From assembly GCA_016795385.1 (NCBI GenBank), contig JAEUHI010000014.1, positions 1 through 64,000 on the forward strand: DNA of 64,000 bases, in the 5' to 3' direction. The notes beneath the pieces are model-generated. The model searched no databases. It was not told the origin of the DNA and saw only the letters and a list, made by a program, of their open reading frames with translations. The position numbers and the translations under genes were made by a program. Of the stretch, positions 25,859 to 34,914 are shown piece by piece. Source of the DNA: Verrucomicrobiales bacterium. GTDB lineage: Bacteria; Verrucomicrobiota; Verrucomicrobiia; Verrucomicrobiales; DEV007. Each line of letters begins with the position of its first letter. Positions within the stretch are counted from its first letter, which is position 1.

Positions 25859-26788
25859 ATGAAAGAAGGTGCGCTGATCCGCTTTTTGCTCGTGGGGCTG
25901 CCCTCAGGACTCCTCGTCCTCGGCGTCGGGGCGATGTTTTACAGCCAGATCCAGGCGGAAAAAGAGCCCGCCGATCCGAATGAGGCGATCCGTCTCGAGG
26001 CGGCGAGCCTGCAGCAACGGCCGGTCGGCGAAGAGGATCTGTCGCGCTCCCTCACGATCCTGTCGGGGCAGTTGGCCGACCGCTCGTTCGCGAACGCGGA
26101 AGGCTTGGAAAAAACCGCGTTCTGGCTGGAGTCCACCTTGGGAGGGGGCAACATCGGCTACGTCGTCGAGCGACATGGTTTCGAAACACCGGGGCGGGAG
26201 CTCCGGAATCTCATCGCCGAGTTACCCGGTCGCGATCGGAGGAAGGAGATCATCGTCGTGGGTGTCCGCTACGACGAGACCGGAGCCGACGGCAGCATCG
26301 CCGCTTTTCTCGCCCTCGCCCGGGCGCTGGCCGGGGAAGCCCAGCAGCGGACGATCCGTTTTGTGGCCTTCGCCGATGGAGGAAATGCCGTCCCGGCGGA
26401 GCAGCGTGGCAGTTATCAATACGCGATGCGATGCCGGTCGCGGGGGGAGGCGATCATCGCGATGCTCTCGCTCGATGCCATCGGCGGGCCGGGGCAGGAG
26501 AGCCGTGTCGTGTTTTCCGGCGAGGAGTCCGAGCGGTATTTCGTCGATGCCGCGCAGGGAGCGTTTTCCACCGTCTCATCCCGGAGGGCGTCGGGGATTC
26601 TCTCGAGCAGGGAGGCCTTCAGCTCGGGGGAAGGGGCTGCCGCGGGTTTCGCCCGGGCCGAACTTGCCGCTGTCAGCGTGGTCGAGGAGTCTCAGCCGAC
26701 CGGGCCCATGGTGGGAATGAATCTGGAGGTCCTCCTCGAAGTGACGCGCGGACTCGAAACCATCATTCGCGTCTGGGCGAATCCGTGA
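25859..26788 (+). CDS. M28-like (Zn-peptidase fold) membrane-anchored protein lacking metal ligands
   Basis: 309 aa. One N-terminal TM (FLLVGLPSGLLVLGVGAMFY), then a peptidase M28-type alpha/beta domain: LEKTAFWLESTL, VERHGFETPGRELRNLIAEL, IIVVGVRYDETGADGSIAAF and RTIRFVAFADGG. In active M28 enzymes the second strand carries H-x-D and the next loop an Asp-Asp pair; here these are VRYDE and GADGS. An NEE-type catalytic Glu pair is also absent. It is therefore probably a binding or scaffolding protein rather than a peptidase. It starts 10 nt after lpxB, so co-transcription is likely. Confidence 0.72.
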   Translation: MKEGALIRFLLVGLPSGLLVLGVGAMFYSQIQAEKEPADPNEAIRLEAASLQQRPVGEEDLSRSLTILSGQLADRSFANAEGLEKTAFWLESTLGGGNIGYVVERHGFETPGRELRNLIAELPGRDRRKEIIVVGVRYDETGADGSIAAFLALARALAGEAQQRTIRFVAFADGGNAVPAEQRGSYQYAMRCRSRGEAIIAMLSLDAIGGPGQESRVVFSGEESERYFVDAAQGAFSTVSSRRASGILSSREAFSSGEGAAAGFARAELAAVSVVEESQPTGPMVGMNLEVLLEVTRGLETIIRVWANP

Positions 26789-26804
26789 TAGGGCGGTCGG
26801 GAGC

Positions 26805-27173
26805 TCAGCCCACCACCATGCCGGCGCGTTCGTCGAGGTACTCGGCGATGTGGTTCTGCTTGTCACAGAGCACGATCCTGGGTTTCACCGGCTTTTCCGT
26901 GATCTCGAATCCCATGATGATGACGCGTTCGCCCGCGTTGATGAGGTGGGCGGCGGGGCCATTGATCCCAATGATGCCCGAACCCGCCTCGCCTTCGATC
27001 ACGTAGGTCTCGAGGCGGACGCCCGTCGTGGAACTCACGATCAGCACCTTTTCACCGACCCAAAGCCCCGTGGCGTCGATGAGCTCGCGATCGATCGTGA
27101 CGCTGCCGACGTAGTCGACGTTCGCTTCGGTGACCGTGGCGTGATGGATTTTGGATCGGAGGACGCTGCGCAT
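26805..27173 (-). CDS. panD: Aspartate 1-decarboxylase proenzyme
   Basis: 122 aa, the usual size. It makes beta-alanine for pantothenate. Self-cleavage occurs at G23-S24 in DYVGSVTIDREL to form the pyruvoyl cofactor. Further landmarks: MRSVLRSKIHHATVTEANV, Y58-type segment VRLETYVIEGEAGSGIIGIN and GPAAHLINAGERVIIM. It is convergent with the M28-like gene. Confidence 0.96.
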   Translation of the reverse strand: MRSVLRSKIHHATVTEANVDYVGSVTIDRELIDATGLWVGEKVLIVSSTTGVRLETYVIEGEAGSGIIGINGPAAHLINAGERVIIMGFEITEKPVKPRIVLCDKQNHIAEYLDERAGMVVG

Positions 27174-27232
27174 TTGGGAGGCTGGCGGGAACCTTTCGCA
27201 GATTGGAGGAAATGCAAGAAGCGGCTCTTCCT

Positions 27233-27880
27233 TCAGAATCGTCGCCTCCGGGAACGAGAGCGGGATTGATACCGCTTCGACCGATCAGATGATGGAGCCG
27301 GGGGAGCGGTGCGCGTCGGCACGACGAGCGCGCGCTCCTCCGGCGTCAGTTCCCGCCATTCGCCACCGGCAAGTCCGGTCGAGGCAAGTTGCAGGCTCCC
27401 GATGGCCACGCGGATGAGGCGCAAGGTGGGAAAGCCCACGGCGGCGGTCATGCGGCGCACCTGCCGGTTTTTGCCTTCCGTCAGGGTCAGTTCGATCCAG
27501 CTCGTCGGGATGGCGGCGCGGTAGCGGATCGGAGGATCGCGGTCGGGATGCGAGGGTTCGATGCGACGGGCCCGGCAGGGAAGGGTGGTGTGCCCTTGGA
27601 TGACAAGGCCACCCGCGGCGAGACGGGAGAGCGCTTCCCCGGTGACATCGCCCTCGACCTGGGCGTGATAGGTCCGCGGGTGGGCATTTCCGGGATCAAG
27701 CACCCGGGTATTCAGGCCCGGTTCGTCCGAGAGCAGCAGAAGCCCTTCGCTGTCGAGATCGAGTCGTCCGATCGGATACACGCCCGGAGGAAAACCGGCC
27801 GCCGCCAGGGTGATCTGGCCTTCGCAATCCTGGGTGAATTGCGAGAGCATGCCGTAGGGTTTGTTCAAAACGAGCAACAT
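27233..27880 (-). CDS. RluE/RsuA-family pseudouridine synthase
   Basis: 215 aa. It starts directly with MLLVLNKPYGMLSQFTQ; no N-terminal S4 domain, as in RluE. The catalytic Asp lies in GVYPIGRLDLDSEGLLLLS. LTEGKNRQVRRMTAAVGFPT is the second family motif. The last 15 residues are Arg/Ser-rich (KRYQSRSRSRRRRF). The E. coli homologue RluE modifies U2457 of 23S rRNA; the exact site here is not certain. Confidence 0.9.
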   Translation of the reverse strand: MLLVLNKPYGMLSQFTQDCEGQITLAAAGFPPGVYPIGRLDLDSEGLLLLSDEPGLNTRVLDPGNAHPRTYHAQVEGDVTGEALSRLAAGGLVIQGHTTLPCRARRIEPSHPDRDPPIRYRAAIPTSWIELTLTEGKNRQVRRMTAAVGFPTLRLIRVAIGSLQLASTGLAGGEWRELTPEERALVVPTRTAPPAPSSDRSKRYQSRSRSRRRRF

Positions 27881-28010
27881 TCGAATTCCCCCAGTTTCCG
27901 CCGGGATGGCCTTTCCGGCAAAACGGAAATCGATCCCCGTTGCGAGGACTCCAGTTGACCGATATGGAATTTTCTCCTAAACAGAGGGTGGCCCGTCCCG
28001 CCATCGTTCC

Positions 28011-28922
28011 ATGAACCGACTCATCCGTCCGCTCACCGTGCTTCTCGCCGCCCTTCTGTTGCTCCCGGCATTCCCTCTTCGCCTCGCCGCACAAGGTAAC
28101 AAAAACCCGACCAATCTCGTCGTTACTTTCACCAACACGACCGATCGCAAGGTGATCGTGAACTCTTCGGCCCCGGGCCAGCCCTTGCAGCCCTTTGGTG
28201 AACTTCAGGCGGGACAGTCTGCCAAGATGAAGGCCTATCCGGGGCAACGCTGGGTCTTTGTGAATTCAAACGGCAAGGTTTTCGGGGAGTATGTCACCCT
28301 CGCAACTCCCCGCCAGCAGGCCTTCAGCATCACCCAGACCGCTGGCGGTGGTGGTGGCACCACGGTCAAGCCTGTTCCCACCCCGAATCCGAAACCCAAC
28401 GCCGGTGGCAATGCGAATGCCGGAGGCAACGCCAACGTCGGTGGAAACACCGGATCCCGTCTCACCGCCCAGCAGGCCCAGCAAATGGTGGCCTATCACA
28501 ATCAAAAACGCGCCGAAGTGGGGAATGGAGCCGTCACCTGGTCGGCCCAGATCGCCCAGTATGCCCAGCAGCGCGCCGATTACATCGCCCGCACGAAGCA
28601 GCTCGCCCATTTGCCGCAGGGGCAGAATCCCTACGGCGAGAATCTCGCCTCGGGCGGCAGCACCGGTGGTGGCGTCGCCTACACCGTCATCAATGCCTGC
28701 GACGGATGGTATGCGGAAAAAGCGAAAATGCCCCGCAACGCCCGCACCATGACCGTCGATCTTTTCAACAAGGGCGTCGGCCACTACACCCAGATGGTCT
28801 GGAAGGGCACCACCCAGATCGGGGCGGGCATCGCCCAATACCAGCAAAACGGCTTCACCATGACGGTCGTGGTCTGTTGCTACAGCCCTCCCGGGAACGT
28901 GATCAACCAGCCGATCTACTGA
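28011..28922 (+). CDS. Secreted CAP-domain (SCP/PR1-like) protein
   Basis: 303 aa. Signal peptide (MNRLIRPLTVLLAALLLLPA), then a beta-rich region (about 30-105) and a Gly/Asn linker (NAGGNANAGGNANVGGNTG). A CAP domain spans about 155-300: YHNQKRAEVGNGAVTWSAQI, GENLASGG, CDGWYAEK, VGHYTQMVWKGTTQIGAGIA and VVVCCYSPPGNV. It has the CAP His/Glu set (GENLA, HYTQMVW). Bacterial CAP proteins are secreted and of varied function. It ends 19 nt before the convergent ftsY stop. Confidence 0.9.
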   Translation: MNRLIRPLTVLLAALLLLPAFPLRLAAQGNKNPTNLVVTFTNTTDRKVIVNSSAPGQPLQPFGELQAGQSAKMKAYPGQRWVFVNSNGKVFGEYVTLATPRQQAFSITQTAGGGGGTTVKPVPTPNPKPNAGGNANAGGNANVGGNTGSRLTAQQAQQMVAYHNQKRAEVGNGAVTWSAQIAQYAQQRADYIARTKQLAHLPQGQNPYGENLASGGSTGGGVAYTVINACDGWYAEKAKMPRNARTMTVDLFNKGVGHYTQMVWKGTTQIGAGIAQYQQNGFTMTVVVCCYSPPGNVINQPIY

Positions 28923-28941
28923 TCCCGCCGAACCCCGCGGC

Positions 28942-29790
28942 TCACAGCAACGTCTCGACGAACTCGGAGGGGACGAAGGCCTTGAAATCCCCGGCCTTTT
29001 CCCCGGTGCCGATGAAGCGGGTCGGGACCCCGAGTTCGTGACGGATCGCGACGACGCTGCCACCTTTGCCGGAGCCGTCGAGCTTTGTGACGATCACGCC
29101 GGTGAGGTCGAGTGCGCCCTGGAACTCTCGCGCCTGCGAGACGGCGTTCGATCCGGTCGTGGCATCGACGACGATCCAACGTTCGTGCGGAGCTGCTTCA
29201 TCCTGCTTTGCGAGGGTGCGGCGGATTTTCTTCAGCTCCTCCATCAGATTGTGCCGCGTGTGGAGCCGGCCCGCGGTATCGCAGATGAGATAGGCAGCCC
29301 CTGTGGCGATGGCCTTTTGATGGGCGTCGAAACACACCGCCGATGGATCGCCCTGATATTGGGTGGTCACGACCGGCACCTCGATCCGTTCGCCCCAGAT
29401 CTTGAGCTGCTCGATTGCGGCGGCGCGGAAGGTGTCGGCGGCGGCGAGGACGACGCCGTGGCCTTGGTTCTTCAAAAAAGCGGCGAGTTTGGCCACCGAC
29501 GTGGTTTTTCCGACCCCGTTCACTCCTGCGACGAGGATCACAGTGGGCTTTCCGGGCGGGCCCGGAGGCGGCACCGGCACGGCTTCGCCGCCGAGAATGG
29601 CGGCGATCTCCTCGCGACAGGCCACCACGACCGACTCGGCATCCAGCTTGCCTTTGCGTTTTTGGAGGCGGCCGACGATCTCGGTGGAGAGGCGCACGCC
29701 GAGGTCTCCGCCGATGAGGGTCTCCTCGAGGTCGTCCCAGTCGACGTCGGTTCCGCGGAAACGGTTCAGGATCGATTGAAAAAGGCCCAT
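28942..29790 (-). CDS. ftsY: Signal recognition particle receptor FtsY
   Basis: 282 aa; no acidic A domain, only the NG core. The P-loop is VAGVNGVGKTTSVAKLAAFL. ADTFRAAAIEQLKIW, DTAGRLHTRHNLMEELKKI and TKLDGSGKGGSVVAIRHEL are the G-domain motifs. It targets SRP-ribosome complexes to the inner membrane. It starts 13 nt after the nusB stop. Confidence 0.95.
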   Translation of the reverse strand: MGLFQSILNRFRGTDVDWDDLEETLIGGDLGVRLSTEIVGRLQKRKGKLDAESVVVACREEIAAILGGEAVPVPPPGPPGKPTVILVAGVNGVGKTTSVAKLAAFLKNQGHGVVLAAADTFRAAAIEQLKIWGERIEVPVVTTQYQGDPSAVCFDAHQKAIATGAAYLICDTAGRLHTRHNLMEELKKIRRTLAKQDEAAPHERWIVVDATTGSNAVSQAREFQGALDLTGVIVTKLDGSGKGGSVVAIRHELGVPTRFIGTGEKAGDFKAFVPSEFVETLL

Positions 29791-29802
29791 GCGGCGGCGG
29801 GA

Positions 29803-30252
29803 TCAGCGTTTCAGGATGCGGTCGAGGATGCCGTTGACGAAGCCCGGAGAATCCTCCGTGCCGAAGCGCTTCGCGATCTCGATCGCCTCGTTGATCGCCG
29901 CCTGCGGCGGGATGTGGCTGGAGAAGAGCACCTCGTAGGCCCCGAGCCGGAGGATGCTGCGATCCACCGCGGTGAGCCGCTGCAGGGTGTAATTCTCCAG
30001 ATGCGTGCGGATCATCGAATCGATCTCGCCGATGTGATCGATCACGCCCCGGATCAGTTCCTCGGCGAATTCACGGACGACCGGTTTGGCATCGCGCAAT
30101 TCCCAGAAGGCTGCCATCAATTCGGGAGTGATCGCGAGAGTGCCCTGGGCATCGTTCCCGTAGAGAAATTGTACAGCGGCTTCGCGACCGTCACGGCGGG
30201 GTGACGGCGCTTTCTTTTTGGGCTTGAGATCCCGGGGGGAGGGGGAATCCAT
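29803..30252 (-). CDS. nusB: Transcription antitermination factor NusB
   Basis: 149 aa from MDSPSPRDLKPKKKAPS; an alternative ATG at 30279 adds nine residues. NusB features: RRDGREAAVQFLYGND, FAEELIRGVIDHIGEIDSMI, LTAVDRSILRLGAYEVLF and INEAIEIAKRFGTEDSPGFV with NGILDRIL. It binds boxA RNA with NusE in rRNA antitermination. The start overlaps the end of apbE by 62 nt. Confidence 0.92.
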   Translation of the reverse strand: MDSPSPRDLKPKKKAPSPRRDGREAAVQFLYGNDAQGTLAITPELMAAFWELRDAKPVVREFAEELIRGVIDHIGEIDSMIRTHLENYTLQRLTAVDRSILRLGAYEVLFSSHIPPQAAINEAIEIAKRFGTEDSPGFVNGILDRILKR

Positions 30253-31291
30253 CGGAACGGAGGAAGGCTTCGCGACCATCGCGAAGGACGACGATCTGGC
30301 ACTCGATCCCTCGCTGATTTCGGATGAATTGCAAGCCTTCCTTTGGTCCCAGCAAGGTCACGGCGGTGGCATGGCTGTCGGAGATCGTTGCATTTGCGGC
30401 GATCACGCTTGCTCCGATCCGCTCGGTGAGACCCAGTCCGGTGCGGGTCGAGACGATGTGCGAATAACGCACGCCCTCGTGCTCGAAATACCGGCGCGTG
30501 TCCCCCGAGGTCGAGATCGCCTGGTTCACGAGGGTGACGGTCTGGAGATCCTTCAGATCGTGGCCGACCTCGAGGGTCTCGATGCCGATCCGCCATCCCG
30601 CTTCTCCGGGAGGGGCCTCACCCACGACGATGTCACCGCTCGCGGCGACGAGACTGCGGGGAAAGCCCCCTTCCTTCAAAAGGGCGAGGGCGGCGTCGGC
30701 CGCATAGCCTTTGGCGATGCCACCGACGTCGAAGAGCATGCCCTCGACCTTCTTGGTGATGGTGCGTTTGTCAGGATCGAGGACGAGGTGCTGGAAGCCG
30801 GTGCGCGCCTTGGCCTTTTCGATCTGCTCCGGCGAGGGCAGGGCGTTGTTCTTCCGGCTCATGCGCCAGAGCCGGATGAGGGGACCGGCGGTGATGTCGA
30901 AGGCGCCCCCGGTCATCTCCGTGAGACGGCCGGAGGTTTCGAACACGGAAAAGAGATCGTCGCTTACCGCGATCGCTTCGCCCGCCGGAGCCTTGGCGAG
31001 CCGGTTGATCTCCGATTCCGGGAGGTAGTCGGAAAGGGTGGCATCGAGCGCCCGGACGCGGGCGAAGGCCTTTTCAATCAAGAGGGTCAGGTCGGGCTCG
31101 CGACCCTCTTCAGTCCAGGCACGGATCGTGAATTCCGTGCCCATGTGGGGCTCGGTGAAGGTGAGGAGGTGCCAGTCGGCGGAACGGACGTTCGCGGCTT
31201 GGCTGATCGTGGCCAGCGCGAGCGCAAGAAAAAGGCGGACCCGCGGGCCCGCCTTCCGTATCCGCGACGGCGTCTGGAGGGCGCCGTTCAT
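30191..31291 (-). CDS. apbE: FAD:protein FMN transferase (ApbE)
   Basis: 366 aa. An N-terminal signal-like segment (VRLFLALALATISQAANVRS) suggests periplasmic export. ApbE core: MGTEFTIRAW, LDATLSDYLPESEINRLAKA, MTGGAFDITAGPLIRLWRMS, FDVGGIAKGYAADAALALL and ISTSGDTRRYFEHEGVRYSH. Mg2+-binding residues lie near SDSHATAVTLLG. It transfers FMN to threonine in membrane flavoproteins such as NqrB/C and RnfG/D. It follows the cytochrome/FGE gene by 9 nt. Confidence 0.93.
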   Translation of the reverse strand: MNGALQTPSRIRKAGPRVRLFLALALATISQAANVRSADWHLLTFTEPHMGTEFTIRAWTEEGREPDLTLLIEKAFARVRALDATLSDYLPESEINRLAKAPAGEAIAVSDDLFSVFETSGRLTEMTGGAFDITAGPLIRLWRMSRKNNALPSPEQIEKAKARTGFQHLVLDPDKRTITKKVEGMLFDVGGIAKGYAADAALALLKEGGFPRSLVAASGDIVVGEAPPGEAGWRIGIETLEVGHDLKDLQTVTLVNQAISTSGDTRRYFEHEGVRYSHIVSTRTGLGLTERIGASVIAANATISDSHATAVTLLGPKEGLQFIRNQRGIECQIVVLRDGREAFLRSDGFPLPPGSQAQKESAVTPP

Positions 31292-31300
31292 CCGCGGGGA

Positions 31301-32839
31301 TCAGTTGCTGTCGACCGTGCCCAGATTCCAGAGCTGGTGCATCTTCTCGGCCTCGGGGATCTCGAGAGGACGGACGATGCGGAAGCCGAGCCAATGGGCG
31401 TCGGTGTGGTACCAGATCGACTTGGGCAACTGGGGATCCTGCACCTTCCAGTTTTCGTTGGAAGAAATGCGACGGGCCGAGCGGAGCTCTTCCGCCGGAT
31501 CATACCAGGAGCCACCGCGGGCGACGCGGGGATAGAGCGTCGTGGGGATAGCGAGGGGATTTTCGGTGACACCTTCGCGACCGGCATAGCCCTTCTCGTT
31601 GTATTGATCGAGGCACCATTCCATGACGTTGCCGTGCATGTCGTAGAGGCCCCAGGGATTCGGCTTCTTCGTGCCGACCTTCTCGTAGCCGACGCGGACC
31701 TGCTCGGGATCGAGCACCGCGAAATCAGCGAGTTGGTCCTCGGGGCAGCTGTAGGGGCCGGTCGTGCCGGCGCGGCAGGCGTATTCCCACTCGGCCTCGG
31801 TGGGGAGGCGGTAGTAGTGGCCGGTCTGGGCACTGAGCCATTGGCAGAACTTGCTCGCGGCGTGCTCCGTCATACAGATGGCGGGGAAGCCGTCGGTGCC
31901 CATGCCGAAGCTCATTTCCGTATAGGGCGTCGTGGGGCTGGATACGACATCGACGGGAGCGGCGTCGGCGGGAATGTTTTCAGGCGAACCATCCTTGTTG
32001 CGGGCCACGCCCGTGATCATGAAGGGCTCGTACATGTTCCACGTGACCTCGAATTTGCCCATCCAGAAGGGCGAGATCTTCACCTTGTGCTGCGGGCCTT
32101 CGTCTTCGGAGCGGCCTTTTTCGTCAGCCGGGCTGCCCATCATGAATTCACCGCCCTTGATCGCGACCATGTCGTATTTGACGCCGGTCTTCGTGATCGT
32201 GCCGGTGTAATCCTTCATCTCGGCTTCCGACTTCTCCTTCGACGTGGCGACGATGTTTTCGCGGATCGTCTTCACGAGGGCGAGGTTGTCGGCGAGGCCG
32301 CCGGCGTCCGCCTGGCTGTCACCACCGATCTTGAAATCCTTCGGCCATACCGCACCCTGCTCGACCCAGAGGCGGAGCATCTCCTGATCCTTCGCCTTGA
32401 AAGGTCCGCCCTTGGTGAGGAGCGGGAGGATGTTGTTTTTGAAATCCATGCGCGGCTTTTCCTCGAGCGTCACGCCATCGGGCCAGTTCGCGCCCTCGGC
32501 GATCCAGGTCTTGAGGATCTCCTGCTGCTCCACCGAGAGGGGTTTTTTCGGGGGCATGAGATCGGAGCTGTCGGCCGGCTCGGTCGTCATCCAGTAAACC
32601 GGCGAGGCTTCGGGGTCCTTCGGGATGATGGTCTCCTTGGCGTAGGTCTCCCCGCCGGCGAAGGCATGCTCCTTCGTATCCATGCGGTATTCGCCTTCGG
32701 CCTTCTCGGCGTTGTGACAATGAATACAGGTGCCCTCGATGAGAGGCTTCACCTGGGTCATGAAGTCGACGGTCTGGGCATGGCCAAATGCCGGCACCAA
32801 GGTTCCCGTCAGGAGCAGGGGGAGGGTTGTTTTACGCAT
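31301..32839 (-). CDS. Cytochrome c-type domain fused to a formylglycine-generating-enzyme-like domain
   Basis: 512 aa from MRKTTLPLLLTGTLVPAFGH (signal peptide). C38-IH-C41-H42 is the heme-binding motif of a Planctomycete-type cytochrome domain (about 24-110, PSDLMPPKKPL-type loop in DSSDLMPPKKPLS). After a linker, about 235-505 is an FGE/SUMF1-like fold: IKGGEFMMGSPADEKGRSED, MGKFEVTWNMYEPF, YRLPTEAEWEYACRAGT, WGLYDMHGNVMEWCLD and RVARGGSWYDPAEELRSA. The paired Cys used by true FGE is not obvious, so sulfatase activation is not proven. Such fusions are frequent in PVC bacteria. Confidence 0.88.
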   Translation of the reverse strand: MRKTTLPLLLTGTLVPAFGHAQTVDFMTQVKPLIEGTCIHCHNAEKAEGEYRMDTKEHAFAGGETYAKETIIPKDPEASPVYWMTTEPADSSDLMPPKKPLSVEQQEILKTWIAEGANWPDGVTLEEKPRMDFKNNILPLLTKGGPFKAKDQEMLRLWVEQGAVWPKDFKIGGDSQADAGGLADNLALVKTIRENIVATSKEKSEAEMKDYTGTITKTGVKYDMVAIKGGEFMMGSPADEKGRSEDEGPQHKVKISPFWMGKFEVTWNMYEPFMITGVARNKDGSPENIPADAAPVDVVSSPTTPYTEMSFGMGTDGFPAICMTEHAASKFCQWLSAQTGHYYRLPTEAEWEYACRAGTTGPYSCPEDQLADFAVLDPEQVRVGYEKVGTKKPNPWGLYDMHGNVMEWCLDQYNEKGYAGREGVTENPLAIPTTLYPRVARGGSWYDPAEELRSARRISSNENWKVQDPQLPKSIWYHTDAHWLGFRIVRPLEIPEAEKMHQLWNLGTVDSN

Positions 32840-32989
32840 GGTCGAAATGTGAACGTGCAACAAAGCAAAGATCGGGGGTGAATCAAGGAACGTCTTCATG
32901 GCGTTTTTGAACAGGGATTGTCCGACAAAACGAGACTCGGCCGGGTGCGGGAGTTGACCTCGGGACGGGTCGCGGCTTTCGTAGCCGCC

Positions 32990-34255
32990 GTGTTCCGCCG
33001 CCTGACCCTCACTTTTTTCCTGGCTTTCGTCACCGGCGCGCCTCTGGCGGCGCAGGAGGCGGTGCGGGGTTTTGTCAGTGTCGAGCCCTTTGAATTCCGC
33101 CTCGAGGCGCTGGTGAAGGTGGCGGCCTATCGCGAATCCTGGCGGCTCGAGGGAGACGTCATCGGACCGGGGCAGAAACAGGGCGTGCTCGACAATCTGC
33201 TGACCCTCTTCGAATCGGGCGTCAATGTCGTGGTGCCGGGGAAGAATCTCGACTTCACCGAGCGCACCCTTCGTTTCATCGTGCCGAATGCGGAGAAAGG
33301 TTTTGTGCCCGACGAACGGGAATCGATCCCGATCGAGGAGGCGCTCGTCGGCCTGACACTCTCCTCCGCGGTCACCGGCGTGACGACCTTCGACCTCGAG
33401 TGGCTCTGGTTCGCGCCCGGGCAGGAGCGGCTGGTGATGGAGATCGCAAGCCGGGGGAAACCATCGGCCCGTTTCCTGACACCTGCCGAAAACGAGATCG
33501 TCTGGAAGCTCGAAGGCGATGCCGCGGTGCCCGCCCTGCAGCCGGTGCCGGGTTTGAAGAAGGAAAGCGATCGACCGCTCCGTGCGCTCACCGTGGTGGG
33601 CTTGCTCCTGCTCGCGGTCGCGGCGGGGGTGGTGCTACGCCACAAGACGAAGTCACCCGCGTGGGTCGGGTGGCTCATCGTGGGGGGCATCGGGATCGGT
33701 GCTTTCGGGCTGAGATACGAGCGGGAACGTATCCTCCTCCCCGCCGAGGCGGCGGCCGAGGATCTCGTCTATGCGCTGCTGCGGAACACCTATCACGCCT
33801 TCGACTACCGCGATGAGTCGGCCATCTACGATACCTTGGAAAAAAGCGTGAGCGGACCGCTCCTCGAAAAGGTCTACCTCGAGATGCGTTCTTCCCTGGA
33901 GCTCGAAAATACCGGCGGCCCGCGCGTGCGCGTCTACGAGATCGCATTGCGCGAATGTCAGGAAGTGCCCGGCAGCGAGCTCGCCACCGGCGGTTTCCGG
34001 ACCCGTGCCGAATGGGTGACGATCGGGGAGGTGACGCACTGGGGCCACACTCATGAGCGGACGAACCGCTATGAGGCCGAGGTGACTCTCGTCGCTCTCG
34101 ACGATACCTGGAAGATCAGCGGGCTGGAGTTGCTGAACGAAGAGCGCGTCCAGAAAGTCTCGCGACAGATCGCCGACCCACCGGCGGCACCCGCGCCCGC
34201 AACCCCACCCGCGCCTGCGGCCACACCGGCTCCGACGACTCCGCCCGTGCCATGA
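32990..34255 (+). CDS. Membrane-anchored partner protein of an ABC exporter (unknown family)
   Basis: 421 aa from GTG 32990 (MFRRLTLTFFLAFVTGAPLA), which gives a clean signal peptide; a TTG at 32918 would add 24 residues. There is no ATG at this end of the frame. A beta-rich region (about 25-200) is followed by two TM helices (LRALTVVGLLLLAVAAGVVL and WVGWLIVGGIGIGAFGL). A soluble alpha/beta region follows (about 260-390; AEDLVYALLRNTYHAFDYRD, IYDTLEKSVSGPLLEKVYLE), then an Ala/Pro-rich tail. It overlaps the ABC ATPase gene by 4 nt. It may be the periplasmic adaptor of a MacA/MacB-like or Lol-like system; that is inference. Confidence 0.7.
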   Translation: MFRRLTLTFFLAFVTGAPLAAQEAVRGFVSVEPFEFRLEALVKVAAYRESWRLEGDVIGPGQKQGVLDNLLTLFESGVNVVVPGKNLDFTERTLRFIVPNAEKGFVPDERESIPIEEALVGLTLSSAVTGVTTFDLEWLWFAPGQERLVMEIASRGKPSARFLTPAENEIVWKLEGDAAVPALQPVPGLKKESDRPLRALTVVGLLLLAVAAGVVLRHKTKSPAWVGWLIVGGIGIGAFGLRYERERILLPAEAAAEDLVYALLRNTYHAFDYRDESAIYDTLEKSVSGPLLEKVYLEMRSSLELENTGGPRVRVYEIALRECQEVPGSELATGGFRTRAEWVTIGEVTHWGHTHERTNRYEAEVTLVALDDTWKISGLELLNEERVQKVSRQIADPPAAPAPATPPAPAATPAPTTPPVP

Positions 34256-34914
34256 TCCGTTGCGAACACCTGCGCTACGCTTATCCGGGGGATGCCTTCG
34301 AGCTGGTCATCGACGATTTCTCCGTGACCAAAGGCGGTAGCGTCGCGCTCGTCGGGCCGAGCGGCTGTGGCAAGTCGACCTTCATGAACCTGATCTCGGG
34401 CTTGCTCGTGCCGCAGGCGGGATCCATCCTCGTGGACGACGTCGAGGTCTCCCGTCTCGCCCTTGCCGAACGGCAGCGCTTCCGGCTGACGCGGATCGGG
34501 CTCGTGCCCCAGAATTTCGAGTTGCTCGATTACCTCACGGTCCGTGAAAACATCCTCCTGCCCTTCCGCATCGGGGCCGGGCTCGATCGCGAGGCCGCGG
34601 CCCGTTGTGAGGAACTCGCCGACCGTTCCGGCATCGCCGGGCATCTCGGAAAATACCCCGATCAACTCTCGCAGGGCGAACGGCAGCGTGCCGCGCTTTG
34701 TCGGGGCCTCGTCACCGCCGCACCCTTGATCCTCGCCGATGAACCGACCGGCAATCTCGATCCGGAAAACCAGGATCGCATCGTCTCGCTTTTGCTCGAC
34801 GAGGCGCGGCGCATCGGAGCGACGGTGTTGATGATCACCCACGATCCCGTGCTGCTGCCTCGCTTCGATCGCGTCGTCGATGTCCTTGCCTTGCGGAAGG
34901 GAGGTGCTGCATGA
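34252..34914 (+). CDS. ABC transporter ATP-binding protein (LolD/MacB type)
   Basis: 220 aa. Walker A ALVGPSGCGKSTFMNLISG, Q-loop LVPQNFELLDYLTVRENI, signature LSQGERQRAALCRGL, Walker B LILADEPTGNLDPEN and H-loop MITHDPVLLP. The Q-loop and length match the LolD/MacB/FtsE group. It overlaps both neighbours by 4 nt, so all three are one operon. Confidence 0.92.
   Translation: MIRCEHLRYAYPGDAFELVIDDFSVTKGGSVALVGPSGCGKSTFMNLISGLLVPQAGSILVDDVEVSRLALAERQRFRLTRIGLVPQNFELLDYLTVRENILLPFRIGAGLDREAAARCEELADRSGIAGHLGKYPDQLSQGERQRAALCRGLVTAAPLILADEPTGNLDPENQDRIVSLLLDEARRIGATVLMITHDPVLLPRFDRVVDVLALRKGGAA

Noticed and set aside
30218..32881. Plus-strand frame of 887 codons opposite apbE and the FGE fusion
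   Set aside because: Pure GC-skew shadow; the minus-strand genes carry all recognisable motifs.
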